DNA of 64,000 nt from Novosphingobium percolationis (GTDB lineage: Bacteria; Pseudomonadota; Alphaproteobacteria; Sphingomonadales; Sphingomonadaceae), in NCBI RefSeq assembly GCF_020179425.1, contig NZ_JAILYM010000001.1, positions 186,001 through 250,000 of the forward strand, in the 5' to 3' direction. Positions 35,248-44,118 of the stretch are shown one piece after another. The notes below the pieces were generated by a model, which worked only from the letters and a program-made list of their open reading frames with translations, was not told where the DNA came from and did no database searches. A program made the position numbers and the translations under genes. Within the stretch, counting starts at the first letter, position 1. The number at the start of each line of letters is the position of its first letter.

Positions 35248-36246
35248 TTACAGGACCTTGACCGCGACGGGCGCGTCGCTGCCGGCAGCGCGAGCCAGCG
35301 GATTGCGCAAGGGCAGGGTAAAGGGTGCGGCCTCGATCTCGAAGGTATCGCCGACCTGTGTGCGGATGCCATCACTGAACGAGAGCGTGGCGGTGCCGAA
35401 GAAGTGGACGTGGATATCGCCCGGACGGCGGAACAGGTCGTACTTGAAGTGGTGGTGCTCAAGGTTCGACAGGGCGTGGCTCATGTTGCCCTCGCCCGAA
35501 AGAAAAGGCTTTTCCCACACAACCTTGCCATCGCGCACGATGCGGCTGGCTCCGCGCACGTCGGCGGGCGTCTCGTCGATCAGCAGCTCCGCGCCGAGCG
35601 CGGCTTGCCGCAGCTTGGAGTGCGCCAGCCACAAGTAGTTGTGGCGCTCGGTCACATGGTCCGAGAACTCGTTGGCGAGCGCGAAGCCGAGGCGGAAGGG
35701 AGTGCCGTCCGCGCCGATCAGGTAGATGCCAGCAAGCTCCGGCTCCTCGCCACCGTCCTGCGCGAACGACGGCATTTCAAGCGCTTGGCCGGGGCCGAGG
35801 AGCTGCGAACCATCGCCTTTGTAGAACCATTCGGGCTGCTGGCCGACCGCGCCGGGGTCGGGCTTGCCGCCCTCCAGCCCTTCGAGGAACATGCGCATCG
35901 AGTCCGTCTGGTGCGCCGCAGCGGCGGCATCGCGGTGCATCTTGTCGCGCCCCTCAGCCGAGCCGAGGTGGGTGAGGCCGGTGCCGGTCATGAGCAGGTG
36001 CGCGGGGTCGTCGTGATCGATCGGGGCAAGGAAACGCCCAGCGGCAAGCTCTTGTTCCAGATCGATTTCTGCGCCCTTGGGGCAGGTGCGCGCGGTGGTG
36101 GCGAGGCTGGTTCCGGCGGCGATTGCACGCTCGGCCAATTCGCGCACGCTAGCGACACCTAACAGCACCTGAGCGACACCTAGGTCGGCCAGAACGACCG
36201 ACCGCGTACCATCAACGGCACGGTGCTGGAGCAGACGAAGCGACAT
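35248..36246 (-). CDS. AraD1-type 2-keto-3-deoxy-L-arabinonate dehydratase (FAH-like, GguC family)
   Basis: Protein of 332 residues of the GguC/AraD1 branch of the fumarylacetoacetate-hydrolase-like superfamily. Seen are GTGLTHLGSAEGRDKMH, PEWFYKGDGSQLLGPGQAL, the metal-binding region EEPELAGIYLIGADG, GFALANEFSDHVTE and HVHFFGTATLSF. Family knowledge: AraD1 dehydrates L-2-keto-3-deoxyarabonate to 2-oxoglutarate semialdehyde, replacing the unrelated dihydrodipicolinate-synthase-like enzyme. It sits between the semialdehyde dehydrogenase (14 bp) and the arabinose dehydrogenase (5 bp), which fits exactly. The ATG at 36246 has GAGAGGA upstream. Confidence 0.88.
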   Translation of the reverse strand: MSLRLLQHRAVDGTRSVVLADLGVAQVLLGVASVRELAERAIAAGTSLATTARTCPKGAEIDLEQELAAGRFLAPIDHDDPAHLLMTGTGLTHLGSAEGRDKMHRDAAAAAHQTDSMRMFLEGLEGGKPDPGAVGQQPEWFYKGDGSQLLGPGQALEMPSFAQDGGEEPELAGIYLIGADGTPFRLGFALANEFSDHVTERHNYLWLAHSKLRQAALGAELLIDETPADVRGASRIVRDGKVVWEKPFLSGEGNMSHALSNLEHHHFKYDLFRRPGDIHVHFFGTATLSFSDGIRTQVGDTFEIEAAPFTLPLRNPLARAAGSDAPVAVKVL

Positions 36247-36260
36247 TGTGTTATCCTCTC

Positions 36261-37787
36261 TCAGATCGTCAGGACGCCATCGACCAGACGCGGCGCGCCA
36301 TCGCCGAACGCGTCGTCGCGCAATGACGGCGGGAGCAGGTTGGCGGACAGATTCTGGTAGCTGACCGGGCGCAGGAAGCGATCGATCGCCATACTGCCGA
36401 CCGAGGTGGTGCGCGCGTCGGACGTGGCGGGGAAGGGGCCGCCGTGAACCATCGCGTGGCACACTTCGACGCCGGTGGGCCAGCCGTTGGCGAGAATGCG
36501 CCCGGCCTTGACTTCCAGCACGGGGAGCAGGCGTTCCGCCAGCGCTTCGTCGGCGGCGTCCAGATGCAACGTGGCGGTCAGCTGGCCTTCGAGACCCTTG
36601 AGGACGGCAAGCAGTTCGGCCTCGTCCTTGCAGACGACGACGACCGAAGCCGCGCCGAATACTTCGTGGCCCATTGCTTTATCCGAAAGGAAGGCGGCGG
36701 CACCGGTGCGGAACAGCGCCGCGCCGCCTTGGGTGCCTTCGCCGGGCTGGCCCTTGGCCAGCGTTTCGACGCCCGCATTGCCTTCCAGCGCCGTGACGCC
36801 GCTGGCATAGGCCTGGCAGATGCCCGGGGTGAGCATGGTCTGCGCCGTTGCAGCCTGCACCGCGGACGTGGCCGCTGCGGTGAAGGCATCAAGCCCTTCG
36901 CCCTCGATCGCGAGGATCAGGCCGGGGTTGGTGCAGAACTGGCCCGCGCCCATCGTCAGCGAGGCGACGAAGGCCGTGCCCAGCGCTTCGCCGCGCGCCT
37001 TCAGCGCTTCGGGCAGGAGCAGGACGGGGTTGATGCTCGACATTTCGGCATAGACGGGGATCGGCACGCCGCGCGCCTGCGCCAGCTTTGCCAGCGCAAG
37101 GCCGCCGCTGCGCGATCCGGTGAAGCCGACGGCGGCGACGCGCGGATCCTGTACGAGCGCGGCGCCGAGATCGTTCGACGGGCCGACAAGGTGGCTGAAC
37201 ACGCCAGCGGGCAGCCCGCTGGCAGCAACGGCGCGCGCGATCGCGGCGGCGACGAGGGCGCCGGTCTGCGGATGGGCAGGGTGGCCCTTGACCACGACCG
37301 GGCATCCCGCCGCGAGCGCGGAGGCGGTGTCACCGCCCGCGGTGGAGAAGGCGAGCGGGAAGTTGGAGGCGCCGAACACCGCGACCGGGCCGAGCGGGAT
37401 CATGCGCAGGCGGATGTCGGGGCGCGGCAGGGGCTGGCGCTCGGGCAGCGCGGGGTCGATGCGCAGTTGCTGCCACGCGCCCTTGCGCACGACATCGGCG
37501 AACAGGCGCAACTGGCCCACGGTGCGGCCGCGTTCGCCTTCGAGGCGGGGGCGCGGCAAGCCGGATTCGGTCATCGCAGCTTCGATCAGGTCGTCGCCGA
37601 TGGCGAGGATTTCCTCGGCGATTCGTTCGAGAAACATGGCGCGCGCTTCAAGGCTGGTGGCGCGGTACGCATCGAAGGCATCAGCGGCGGCGGCGCAGGC
37701 AGCGGCGACATCCTGCGGGCCGTGAACGGCGAAGGCAGGTCCCTGCGGCTGGCCGGTGGCGGCGGCCACGGAGCGGAATTCGGTCAT
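36261..37787 (-). CDS. 2-oxoglutarate-semialdehyde-type aldehyde dehydrogenase
   Basis: NAD(P)-dependent aldehyde dehydrogenase of 508 residues, oxidising 2-oxoglutarate semialdehyde to 2-oxoglutarate, the last step of the L-arabinose Weimberg-type route. Motifs are [40 protein letters not shown], the glutamate in [10 protein letters not shown] and the catalytic cysteine in GQFCTNPG. The [10 protein letters not shown] and GHPAHP forms are typical of the KGSADH subgroup rather than general ALDHs. It is the first gene of the minus-strand operon, with the GTC-N-GAC operator just upstream. Substrate assignment rests on the subgroup motifs and on the araD1 gene behind it. Confidence 0.92.
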   Translation of the reverse strand: MTEFRSVAAATGQPQGPAFAVHGPQDVAAACAAAADAFDAYRATSLEARAMFLERIAEEILAIGDDLIEAAMTESGLPRPRLEGERGRTVGQLRLFADVVRKGAWQQLRIDPALPERQPLPRPDIRLRMIPLGPVAVFGASNFPLAFSTAGGDTASALAAGCPVVVKGHPAHPQTGALVAAAIARAVAASGLPAGVFSHLVGPSNDLGAALVQDPRVAAVGFTGSRSGGLALAKLAQARGVPIPVYAEMSSINPVLLLPEALKARGEALGTAFVASLTMGAGQFCTNPGLILAIEGEGLDAFTAAATSAVQAATAQTMLTPGICQAYASGVTALEGNAGVETLAKGQPGEGTQGGAALFRTGAAAFLSDKAMGHEVFGAASVVVVCKDEAELLAVLKGLEGQLTATLHLDAADEALAERLLPVLEVKAGRILANGWPTGVEVCHAMVHGGPFPATSDARTTSVGSMAIDRFLRPVSYQNLSANLLPPSLRDDAFGDGAPRLVDGVLTI

Positions 37788-37800
37788 TGGAGTCTCCTGA

Positions 37801-37817
37801 TTTACTCCGACATATTA
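37801..37817. promoter_or_regulatory. GTC-N-GAC-like operator between the sugar operon and the GntR gene
   Basis: On the minus strand the stretch reads ATATGTCGGAGTAAAT, one core mismatch from the site at 28634. It is 14 bp upstream of the aldehyde dehydrogenase start and about 105 bp upstream of the GntR start, where it could control both. AAACGTTT in the same gap (about 37853-37860) is a further 8-bp palindrome. Confidence 0.55.
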
Positions 37818-37920
37818 CGGCCGCAGGGGAAAGGCAACATGCGGCGGCGTTAAACGTTTTAATCGTATCGTCGCGCGGGGCGCACTGATAAGCGTGGATG
37901 CCAAGGAGGACCGCGAGACC

Positions 37921-38706
37921 GTGACGGAAGCTGCACCCAAGACCCTTTCCGACAAGCAGGACAAGGCGCTGGACGCCAAGGGCGGGGCGGCACGCGGGCC
38001 GGGGCGACGCTTGCATGGCGCGCTGGCGCACAAGCTGGGAACCGCGATCTTGTCGGGCCAATATGTGCCAGGCGACGTGTTGCCGGGCGAGGTTGCCTTC
38101 GCCGAGGAACTGAAGGTTTCGCGCAGCGCCTATCGCGAGGCGATCCAGGTGCTGACCGCCAAGGGCCTTGTCGCCAGCCGTCCGAAGGCGGGAACGCGGG
38201 TGCTGCCACGCGAGCGCTGGAACCTGCTCGATCCTGAAGTGCTGGCATGGGCCTTTGCCGGCGAGCCGGACGTCGCCTTCGTGCGCGACCTGTTCGAATT
38301 GCGCTCGATCATCGAGCCGGCGGCGGCACGGCTTGCGGCGCAGCGGCGGAGCAAGGACGACGTGCGGGTGATGCGCGATGCGCTGGCCGCGATGCGTCGT
38401 CACACGCTGACGACGGAGGCCGGGCGCGCGGCGGACCGCGATTTCCACGACGCGATCCTGCGCGCGACGGGCAACCAGGCGATGGTCGTGCTATCGGCCA
38501 GCATCGGCGCGGCGGTCCACTGGACCACGCAGTTCAAGCAGCGTTCGCGCGAGTTGCCGCGCAACCCGATCCCTGATCATGCGCGCGTGTTCGATGCGAT
38601 TTCGGCGGGCGATGCCGATGCCGCGGCCGAGGCGATGGGCGTGCTGGTCGATCTGGCGCTGGAGGACACGCGCACGTCGATGGGGCAGGGCGCAGGCGCG
38701 GCCTGA
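37921..38706 (+). CDS. GntR/FadR-type (FCD) transcriptional regulator
   Basis: Regulator of 261 residues. After a charged N-terminal tail comes the winged HTH (LHGALAHKLGTAILSG, then PGEVAFAEELKVSRSAYREAIQVL) and a C-terminal FCD all-helical ligand domain with DRDFHDAILRATGN, which holds metal-binding residues, and IPDHARVFDAI. It is divergent from the arabinose operon. As in DgoR/LldR-like relatives it likely represses in the absence of a sugar acid or keto-deoxy acid. The GTG at 37921 is chosen because AGGAGG lies 11 nt upstream; an in-frame GTG at 37894 is the alternative, adding 9 residues. Confidence 0.9.
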   Translation: MTEAAPKTLSDKQDKALDAKGGAARGPGRRLHGALAHKLGTAILSGQYVPGDVLPGEVAFAEELKVSRSAYREAIQVLTAKGLVASRPKAGTRVLPRERWNLLDPEVLAWAFAGEPDVAFVRDLFELRSIIEPAAARLAAQRRSKDDVRVMRDALAAMRRHTLTTEAGRAADRDFHDAILRATGNQAMVVLSASIGAAVHWTTQFKQRSRELPRNPIPDHARVFDAISAGDADAAAEAMGVLVDLALEDTRTSMGQGAGAA

Positions 38707-38754
38707 GCCTGGCCTCCGCCTTCGCCTGACGGAGCGATTGCGGGCAAAATGAAG

Positions 38755-38782
38755 GGGCGGGAAGGCACGTGCCCTCCCGCCC
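38755..38782. terminator. Stem-loop between GntR gene and sugar transporter gene
   Basis: Stem GGGCGGGA (38755-38762) / TCCCGCCC (38775-38782) extended inward by GGCA/TGCC pairs around a small loop. It lies in the 99-bp gap between two convergent genes and can stop both transcripts. The T-run on the plus strand is short (GTTGCTCTTT). Confidence 0.65.
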
Positions 38783-38805
38783 GTTGCTCTTTCGCCTGAG
38801 CGGGA

Positions 38806-40110
38806 TCAGCCGTCCACTTGCACGTCGGGCAGAGCGTGGGTGGGACGCGAACCCCACAGGGCGTAGAACAGGACGTAGAGTTCGCAGGCCGCCGTCAGCA
38901 GGAACGAAGTCTGCAGGCCATAGCTGTCGGCCAGCCAGCCTTGCACCACCACGAGCGCGCCGCCCGCGATGGCCATGATCAGCAGGCCCGAGCCTTCCTC
39001 GGTCAGCGGGCCGAGGCCCTTGATGCCGAGCGTGAAGATCGTCGGGAACATGATCGAGTGGAACAGGCCGACGAGGATTAGCGACCACATCGCGACCGGG
39101 CCGGTGGTGAACACGGTGACGAGCATGACCACGAAGGCGCCGACCGAGAACGCGGCGAGCACGAGTGCGGCGTCGATCTTCTGCATGATCGCGGACCCGG
39201 CGAAGCGGCCGACCATCATCCCGCCCCACAGGAACGAAAGGTACTTGCCCGCCTGTTCGTGCGTCAGGTTGGCGATATGCGGCTGGCTGACGAAATTGAC
39301 GAAGAGGTTGGCGACGCCGATTTCCGCGATCAGGTAGATGAAGATCGCTGGCACGCCGAACACGAGGTTGCGGTGCTGCCAGAGCGAATGCTTCTTGCGC
39401 TCCTCTGCGGCGAGGCGCTGGGTGGCACCACCCATGGCGGGTAGCGGGAAACGGGCGATCACCACGGCGAGCACGACCAGCACCACCGCGACAAGCGCGT
39501 AGGGCAGGATCACCGACTGCGCGTCGGCGATGCGCTCGGCCTGCGTCAGCACGGTGCCTGCGGCGGCGGTGCCGCTCTTCGACCGGCCGAGGATCAGATA
39601 GGCGCCGAACATCGGCGCGAGCATGGTGCCCGCCGAGTTCATCGCCTGCACCAGATTGAGGCGCGAGGAGGCAGTCTCGGGCTTGCCGACGACCGCGACG
39701 TACGGGTTGGCTGCGACCTGCAGCAGCGTGATGCCGCTGGCGATCACGAACAGCATGGCGAGCGTGACGCCATAGGACGGGATCGAGGCGGCGAGCATCA
39801 TGCCCAGCGCGCCCGCCGCCATGATCAGCAGGCCGGTGACGAGCGACTTCTGGTAGCCGATCTTTTCGATCAGCTTGGCCGCCGGGATCGAGGCCACGAA
39901 ATAGGCGATGAACCACACGCTCTCGATCAGCGTGGTCTGGGTGTAGTTCAGGTCGAACACGGCGCGCAGGTGCGGCAGCAGCGTGTTGTTGATGACCGTG
40001 ATGAAGCCCCACATGAAGAACAGGCTGGCCAGCAGCGTCAGCGCGGGGCCGTAGCGCACGGAACTGTCATGGGGGGCGGCGCTGGCGCCCGAAGATACCA
40101 CTGGCGGCAT
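38806..40110 (-). CDS. FucP-type sugar MFS transporter
   Basis: Inner-membrane major-facilitator protein of 434 residues with about 12 hydrophobic spans. The FucP/GluP hallmarks FFMWGFITVINNTLLPHL and GITLLQVAANPYVAVVGKPETASSRLNLVQAMNSAG are present. Relatives carry L-fucose, D-glucose, D-galactose or L-arabinose with protons. Position beside mutarotase and sugar-oxidation genes fits uptake of L-arabinose or D-galactose from the periplasm, after the exported GH51 and GH43 enzymes. It is divergent from the mutarotase, sharing a promoter region with a GTC-N-GAC site. Confidence 0.93.
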   Translation of the reverse strand: MPPVVSSGASAAPHDSSVRYGPALTLLASLFFMWGFITVINNTLLPHLRAVFDLNYTQTTLIESVWFIAYFVASIPAAKLIEKIGYQKSLVTGLLIMAAGALGMMLAASIPSYGVTLAMLFVIASGITLLQVAANPYVAVVGKPETASSRLNLVQAMNSAGTMLAPMFGAYLILGRSKSGTAAAGTVLTQAERIADAQSVILPYALVAVVLVVLAVVIARFPLPAMGGATQRLAAEERKKHSLWQHRNLVFGVPAIFIYLIAEIGVANLFVNFVSQPHIANLTHEQAGKYLSFLWGGMMVGRFAGSAIMQKIDAALVLAAFSVGAFVVMLVTVFTTGPVAMWSLILVGLFHSIMFPTIFTLGIKGLGPLTEEGSGLLIMAIAGGALVVVQGWLADSYGLQTSFLLTAACELYVLFYALWGSRPTHALPDVQVDG

Positions 40111-40136
40111 TGGGTGAATGTCCTCTCGCTCCAGAA

Positions 40137-40194
40137 AGCGCTGTCGGGGCCTGATGGCATACCGGCTTGCGCTCCTTCCATTTGTCGGACTATA
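40137..40194. promoter_or_regulatory. GTC-N-GAC operator upstream of the mutarotase gene, with weak LacI-like site
   Basis: ATTTGTCGGACTATA at 40180-40194 repeats exactly the 13-mer ATTTGTCGGACTA found upstream of the arabinan TonB receptor. It is about 65 bp before the mutarotase ATG. AGAAAGCGCTGTCG around 40134-40146 is a weaker match to a LacI-type palindrome (centre AGCGCT). Both are in the 145-bp space between the divergent transporter and mutarotase genes. Confidence 0.55.
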
Positions 40195-40255
40195 TGTGTC
40201 GATGCATTACGTCAATGGCCGCGCTGCGCCTGCCGCGAGACGAAAGGACAAGGGA

Positions 40256-41407
40256 ATGAGGGTTCGTCGCAAGTCGTCCACGATTCTGGCCGCCGCGCTG
40301 GGCGCGAGCGCACTGGGGGTGCCCGTGGCCAATGCTGCCGACGCCACGCAGGAATCGGCGGGCAAGCTGGCCGATGGTACGGCGGTCGCGGCGATCACGC
40401 TCAAGGCCGCCAACGGCGTTTCGGCCCGTATCCTGACGTATGGCGCGACGCTGCAATCGCTGGTCGCGCCGGGGCGCGACGGCACGCTGGCCGACGTGGT
40501 GCTGGGGTATGACGACCTGGCCGGCTACGTCGATCACCCCAACTATTTCGGCGTTACCGTGGGCCGTTATGCCAACCGCATCGCGGGCGGCGCGTTCACG
40601 CTCGATGGCAAGGCCTACCAGCTGCCGCTCAACGACAAGACCAACAGCCTGCACGGCGGGGGCAAGGGCTTCGACAAGCAGGTGTGGCAGGTCGTTTCGG
40701 TCAAGTCCGGAGCCGTCGCGAGCGTGGTGCTGTCGCACGTCAGCCCCGATGGCGATTCGGGCTATCCCGGCACGCTGGCGACGACGGTGACCTATTCGCT
40801 CGACGAAGCGGGCAACCTGACGATCGCGTTCGAGGCAAAGACCGACAAGCCCACCGTGGTCAACCTGACCAACCACGCGATCTTCGACCTGGCGGGCGAA
40901 GGCTCGCCGCGCGGCGCGATGGGGCAGGTGCTGACCATTCCGGCCTCGGCTTACACCCCGGTCGACGACAAGCTCATTCCCACGGGAGAGCTGCGCAAGG
41001 TCGAGGGCACGGTGTTTGATTTCCGCGCGCCCCGGCGCGTGGCCGAGGCCTTGCGCGATGGGCGCGATCCGCAGATCGTGTTCGGGCGCGGCTATGATCA
41101 CAACTTCGCGCTCGACAAGGGCGTGACGGCGAAGCCCGAGCTGGCCGCGCGGCTGGAGGATGCCGCTTCGGGCCGCGTGCTGGAAGTGCTGACGACCGAG
41201 CCCGGCGTCCAGTTCTACTCCGGCAATTTCCTCGACGGCACGCTCGTCGGCAAACAAGGGCACCTCTACCGTATGGGCGACGGTATCGCGCTCGAGCCGC
41301 AGAAGTTCCCGAACGCGCCGAATCAGCCTTCGTTCGTTTCCGCCCGCGTCGATCCGGGCAAGCCCTATCGCCACACCATGATCTATCGCCTCAGCGTCGC
41401 GCGCTGA
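40256..41407 (+). CDS. Aldose 1-epimerase (galactose mutarotase), exported
   Basis: Protein of 383 residues with a signal peptide (MRVRRKSSTILAAALGASALGVPVANAAD). Mutarotase landmarks are ILTYGATLQSLVAPG, GVTVGRYANRIAGGAF, NSLHGGGKGFDKQVW, catalytic histidine in NLTNHAIFDLAG and catalytic glutamate in TTEPGVQFYSGNFLDG. It equilibrates alpha and beta sugar anomers in the periplasm, supplying the form used by the transporter or dehydrogenase. The ATG at 40256 has AAGGACAAGGG upstream and opens the signal peptide. It is first of a plus-strand group with the dehydratase 21 bp later. Confidence 0.94.
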   Translation: MRVRRKSSTILAAALGASALGVPVANAADATQESAGKLADGTAVAAITLKAANGVSARILTYGATLQSLVAPGRDGTLADVVLGYDDLAGYVDHPNYFGVTVGRYANRIAGGAFTLDGKAYQLPLNDKTNSLHGGGKGFDKQVWQVVSVKSGAVASVVLSHVSPDGDSGYPGTLATTVTYSLDEAGNLTIAFEAKTDKPTVVNLTNHAIFDLAGEGSPRGAMGQVLTIPASAYTPVDDKLIPTGELRKVEGTVFDFRAPRRVAEALRDGRDPQIVFGRGYDHNFALDKGVTAKPELAARLEDAASGRVLEVLTTEPGVQFYSGNFLDGTLVGKQGHLYRMGDGIALEPQKFPNAPNQPSFVSARVDPGKPYRHTMIYRLSVAR

Positions 41408-41428
41408 CGGCTGCCTGAAAGCATACCC

Positions 41429-43225
41429 ATGACCAAGACGCCTGAAATGAAGCTTCGCAGCCGCGCGTGGTTCGACAATCCCGCCAACATCGACATGACC
41501 TCGCTGTACCTCGAACGCTATCTCAACTTCGGGATCAGCCTCGAGGAGCTGCGGTCGGGCAGGCCGATCATCGGCATCGCGCAGACGGGCAGCGACCTGT
41601 CGCCGTGCAACCGCCACCATATCGTGCTGGCCGAACGCATTCGCGAAGGCATCCGTGAGGCAGGCGGCATCGCGCTGGAATTCCCGGTCCACCCGATCCA
41701 GGAAACGGGCAAGCGGCCGACCGCGGGGCTGGACCGCAACCTTGCTTATCTGGGGCTGGTAGAGGCGCTCTACGGCTATCCGCTCGATGGCGTGGTGCTG
41801 ACCACGGGCTGCGACAAGACCACGCCCGCGCTGCTGATGGCGGCGGCGACCGTGAACATTCCGGCAATCGCGCTGTCGGTGGGACCGATGCTCAACGGCT
41901 GGCACAAGGGCGAGCGCACCGGATCGGGCACGATCGTCTGGAAGGGGCGCGAAATGATGGCCAAGGGCGAGCTGGACGCCGATGGCTTCATCAAGCTCGT
42001 CGCCAGTTCCGCGCCCTCGACCGGCTATTGCAACACGATGGGCACGGCGACGACGATGAATTCGCTGGCCGAGGCGCTGGGCATGATGCTGCCGGGTTCC
42101 GCCGCGATCCCCGCGCCGTATCGTGATCGGCAGGAATGCGCCTATCACACCGGCAAGCGCATCGTGGACATGGTGCGCGAGGACCTGAAGCCGTCGGACA
42201 TCCTGACGCTGGAAGCCTTCCACAACGCCATCGTCGTCAATTCCGCCATCGGCGGGTCGACCAACGCGCCGATTCACCTCGCCGCGATCGCGCGTCACGT
42301 TGGCGTGGAGCTGCCGCTGACCGACTGGCAGGACAAGGGCCACAAGGTGCCGCTGCTGGTCAACCTGCAACCGGCGGGCGAGTATCTGGGCGAGGACTAC
42401 TATCGTGCAGGCGGCGTTCCCGCCGTGGTCGCGCAGCTGATCGGGCAGGGACTGATCGCCGAGGACGCGATGACCGTGAACGGGCGCACGATAGGCGAGA
42501 ACTGCCGCGATGCGACGATCGAGGACGAGAAGGTGATCCGCCCGTTCGCGCAGCCGCTGCGCGAGGAGGCGGGTTTCCTCGTGCTGACGGGCAACCTGTT
42601 CGACGCTGCTATCATGAAGACCAGCGTGATATCGGAGGAGTTCCGTGCACGCTACCTGTCGAACCCCGACGATCCGGATGCGTTCGAAGGCCCGGCCGTG
42701 GTGTTCGACGGGCCGGAGGACTACCACCACCGCATCGATGATCCGGCGCTGGGCATCACCGCGCAGACGCTGATGTTCATGCGCGGCGCGGGGCCGATCG
42801 GCTACCCGGGCGCGGCGGAAGTCGTCAATATGCGGCCGCCCGCCTACCTCATCACCGAAGGCGTCGGCGCGCTGCCGTGCATCGGCGACGGGCGCCAGTC
42901 GGGCACCAGCGGAAGTCCCTCGATCCTCAACGCCAGCCCCGAAGCGGCGGCGATGGGCGGTCTGGCGCTGCTCAAGACCGGGGACCGGGTGCGGCTCGAT
43001 CTCAAGAAGGGGCGCGTCGACGTGCTGATCTCGGACGCGGAACTGGCCGAGCGCCGGGCCGCGCTCGAAGCGGCGGGGGGCTACCCCTATCCCGCCTCGC
43101 AGACGCCCTGGCAGGAAATCCAGCGCAGCATCGTCGGCCAGCTCGACACCGGGGCGATCCTGGAGGGCGCGGAGAAGTACCAGCGCATCGCCCAGACCAT
43201 GGGCCTGCCGCGGGACAACCACTGA
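41429..43225 (+). CDS. IlvD/Edd-family sugar-acid dehydratase (arabinonate / galactonate / xylonate type)
   Basis: Iron-sulfur dehydratase of 598 residues. It opens [25 protein letters not shown] and closes LPRDNH, both close to my memory of Caulobacter XylD and of the rhizobial L-arabinonate dehydratase, enzymes known to accept several sugar acids. Cluster cysteines are seen in [26 protein letters not shown] and [13 protein letters not shown]; other blocks are [13 protein letters not shown] and [20 protein letters not shown]. It converts L-arabinonate and probably D-galactonate to 2-keto-3-deoxy acids. It is not the branched-chain amino-acid IlvD, judging by the pentonate N-terminus and context. 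The next gene overlaps its stop by 1 bp. Confidence 0.92.
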   Translation: MTKTPEMKLRSRAWFDNPANIDMTSLYLERYLNFGISLEELRSGRPIIGIAQTGSDLSPCNRHHIVLAERIREGIREAGGIALEFPVHPIQETGKRPTAGLDRNLAYLGLVEALYGYPLDGVVLTTGCDKTTPALLMAAATVNIPAIALSVGPMLNGWHKGERTGSGTIVWKGREMMAKGELDADGFIKLVASSAPSTGYCNTMGTATTMNSLAEALGMMLPGSAAIPAPYRDRQECAYHTGKRIVDMVREDLKPSDILTLEAFHNAIVVNSAIGGSTNAPIHLAAIARHVGVELPLTDWQDKGHKVPLLVNLQPAGEYLGEDYYRAGGVPAVVAQLIGQGLIAEDAMTVNGRTIGENCRDATIEDEKVIRPFAQPLREEAGFLVLTGNLFDAAIMKTSVISEEFRARYLSNPDDPDAFEGPAVVFDGPEDYHHRIDDPALGITAQTLMFMRGAGPIGYPGAAEVVNMRPPAYLITEGVGALPCIGDGRQSGTSGSPSILNASPEAAAMGGLALLKTGDRVRLDLKKGRVDVLISDAELAERRAALEAAGGYPYPASQTPWQEIQRSIVGQLDTGAILEGAEKYQRIAQTMGLPRDNH

Positions 43226-44094
43226 TGTCGGCATGGCAGGTGATCGAGCGTGGCGGCCAGCGCGACACGCTGGGCGAGGGCGCGCTGTGGTGCCCGCGCG
43301 ACGGTGCGTTCTATTGGGTGGACATCCTCGCGCCCGCACTCAACCGGCTGGTGCTGGAAACCGGCGCGGTGACGCGCTGGGCCATGCCCGAGCCGCTGGG
43401 TTGGGTGGTGAGCCATGCTGCGGGCGGGCTGGTCGGCGGGTTCCGCTCGGGCATCGCGCGCATCGGGCTCGATCCGCTGGCGGTCGGCCCGCGCAAGGCG
43501 GTCGAGGCGCACCTGCCGGGCAACCGCATGAACGATGGCAAGACCGACGCGACCGGCGCGATCTGGTGCGGCACGATGGACATGGGCGAGGCGCAGGCCA
43601 GCGGCTCGCTTTACCGCATCAGCCCGACCGGCGAACTGGCGGCGGTCGATATAGGTTATCTGGTGCCCAATGGCCCGGCGTTCTCGCCCTGCGGGCGCTG
43701 GCTCTACCATGCCGACAGCGGCCGACGGACGATCTACCGCTTCGCGCTGGACGATGGCCACGCGCGCAAGGACGGCGTGTTCGCGACTTTCGGCGAAGAG
43801 GATGGCTATCCCGACGGGATGAACGTCGATACCGAGGGCTTCCTGTGGGTGGCGCACTGGGACGGCGGGCGGATCAGCCGCTTTGCGCCCGATGGCACGC
43901 GGGAACGTTCGATCGCGCTGCCCGCGCGGCGGATCACCAACATCGCCTTCTGCGGCCAAGCGCACGACCGGATGTTCGTTACCTCGGCCTCGGTCGGGCT
44001 GGACGACGCCGGGGCTTTCGACGGCGCGTTATTCGAGGTGGACTGCGGTGTGCGCGGGCAGCCGACCGTGCCCTATGCCGGGCCGGTCGACTGA
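43225..44094 (+). CDS. SMP-30/gluconolactonase-like sugar lactonase
   Basis: Six-bladed propeller protein of 289 residues that opens sugar lactones to acids. Metal and active-site landmarks are E in TLGEGALWCP, N in NRMNDGKTDATGAIWCGTMD, NGPAFSP and YPDGMNVDTEGFLWVAHWDGGR. No signal peptide, so cytosolic. The ATG at 43225 shares its A with the dehydratase stop (TGATG), giving translational coupling. In the pathway it follows the Gfo/Idh-type 1-dehydrogenase and precedes the dehydratase. Confidence 0.93.
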   Translation: MSAWQVIERGGQRDTLGEGALWCPRDGAFYWVDILAPALNRLVLETGAVTRWAMPEPLGWVVSHAAGGLVGGFRSGIARIGLDPLAVGPRKAVEAHLPGNRMNDGKTDATGAIWCGTMDMGEAQASGSLYRISPTGELAAVDIGYLVPNGPAFSPCGRWLYHADSGRRTIYRFALDDGHARKDGVFATFGEEDGYPDGMNVDTEGFLWVAHWDGGRISRFAPDGTRERSIALPARRITNIAFCGQAHDRMFVTSASVGLDDAGAFDGALFEVDCGVRGQPTVPYAGPVD

Positions 44095-44118
44095 CCATTC
44101 ACGTCACCCGGGTTCGGC

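Noticed and set aside
41429..43225. Annotation as branched-chain amino-acid dihydroxy-acid dehydratase (IlvD)
   Set aside because: The N-terminus and C-terminus match pentonate dehydratases and the neighbours are lactonase, mutarotase and sugar dehydrogenase.
40190..43339. A 1049-codon open frame on the minus strand opposite mutarotase and dehydratase
   Set aside because: Shadow of high-GC coding sequence; no conserved motif, and it would cover the promoter with the operator.
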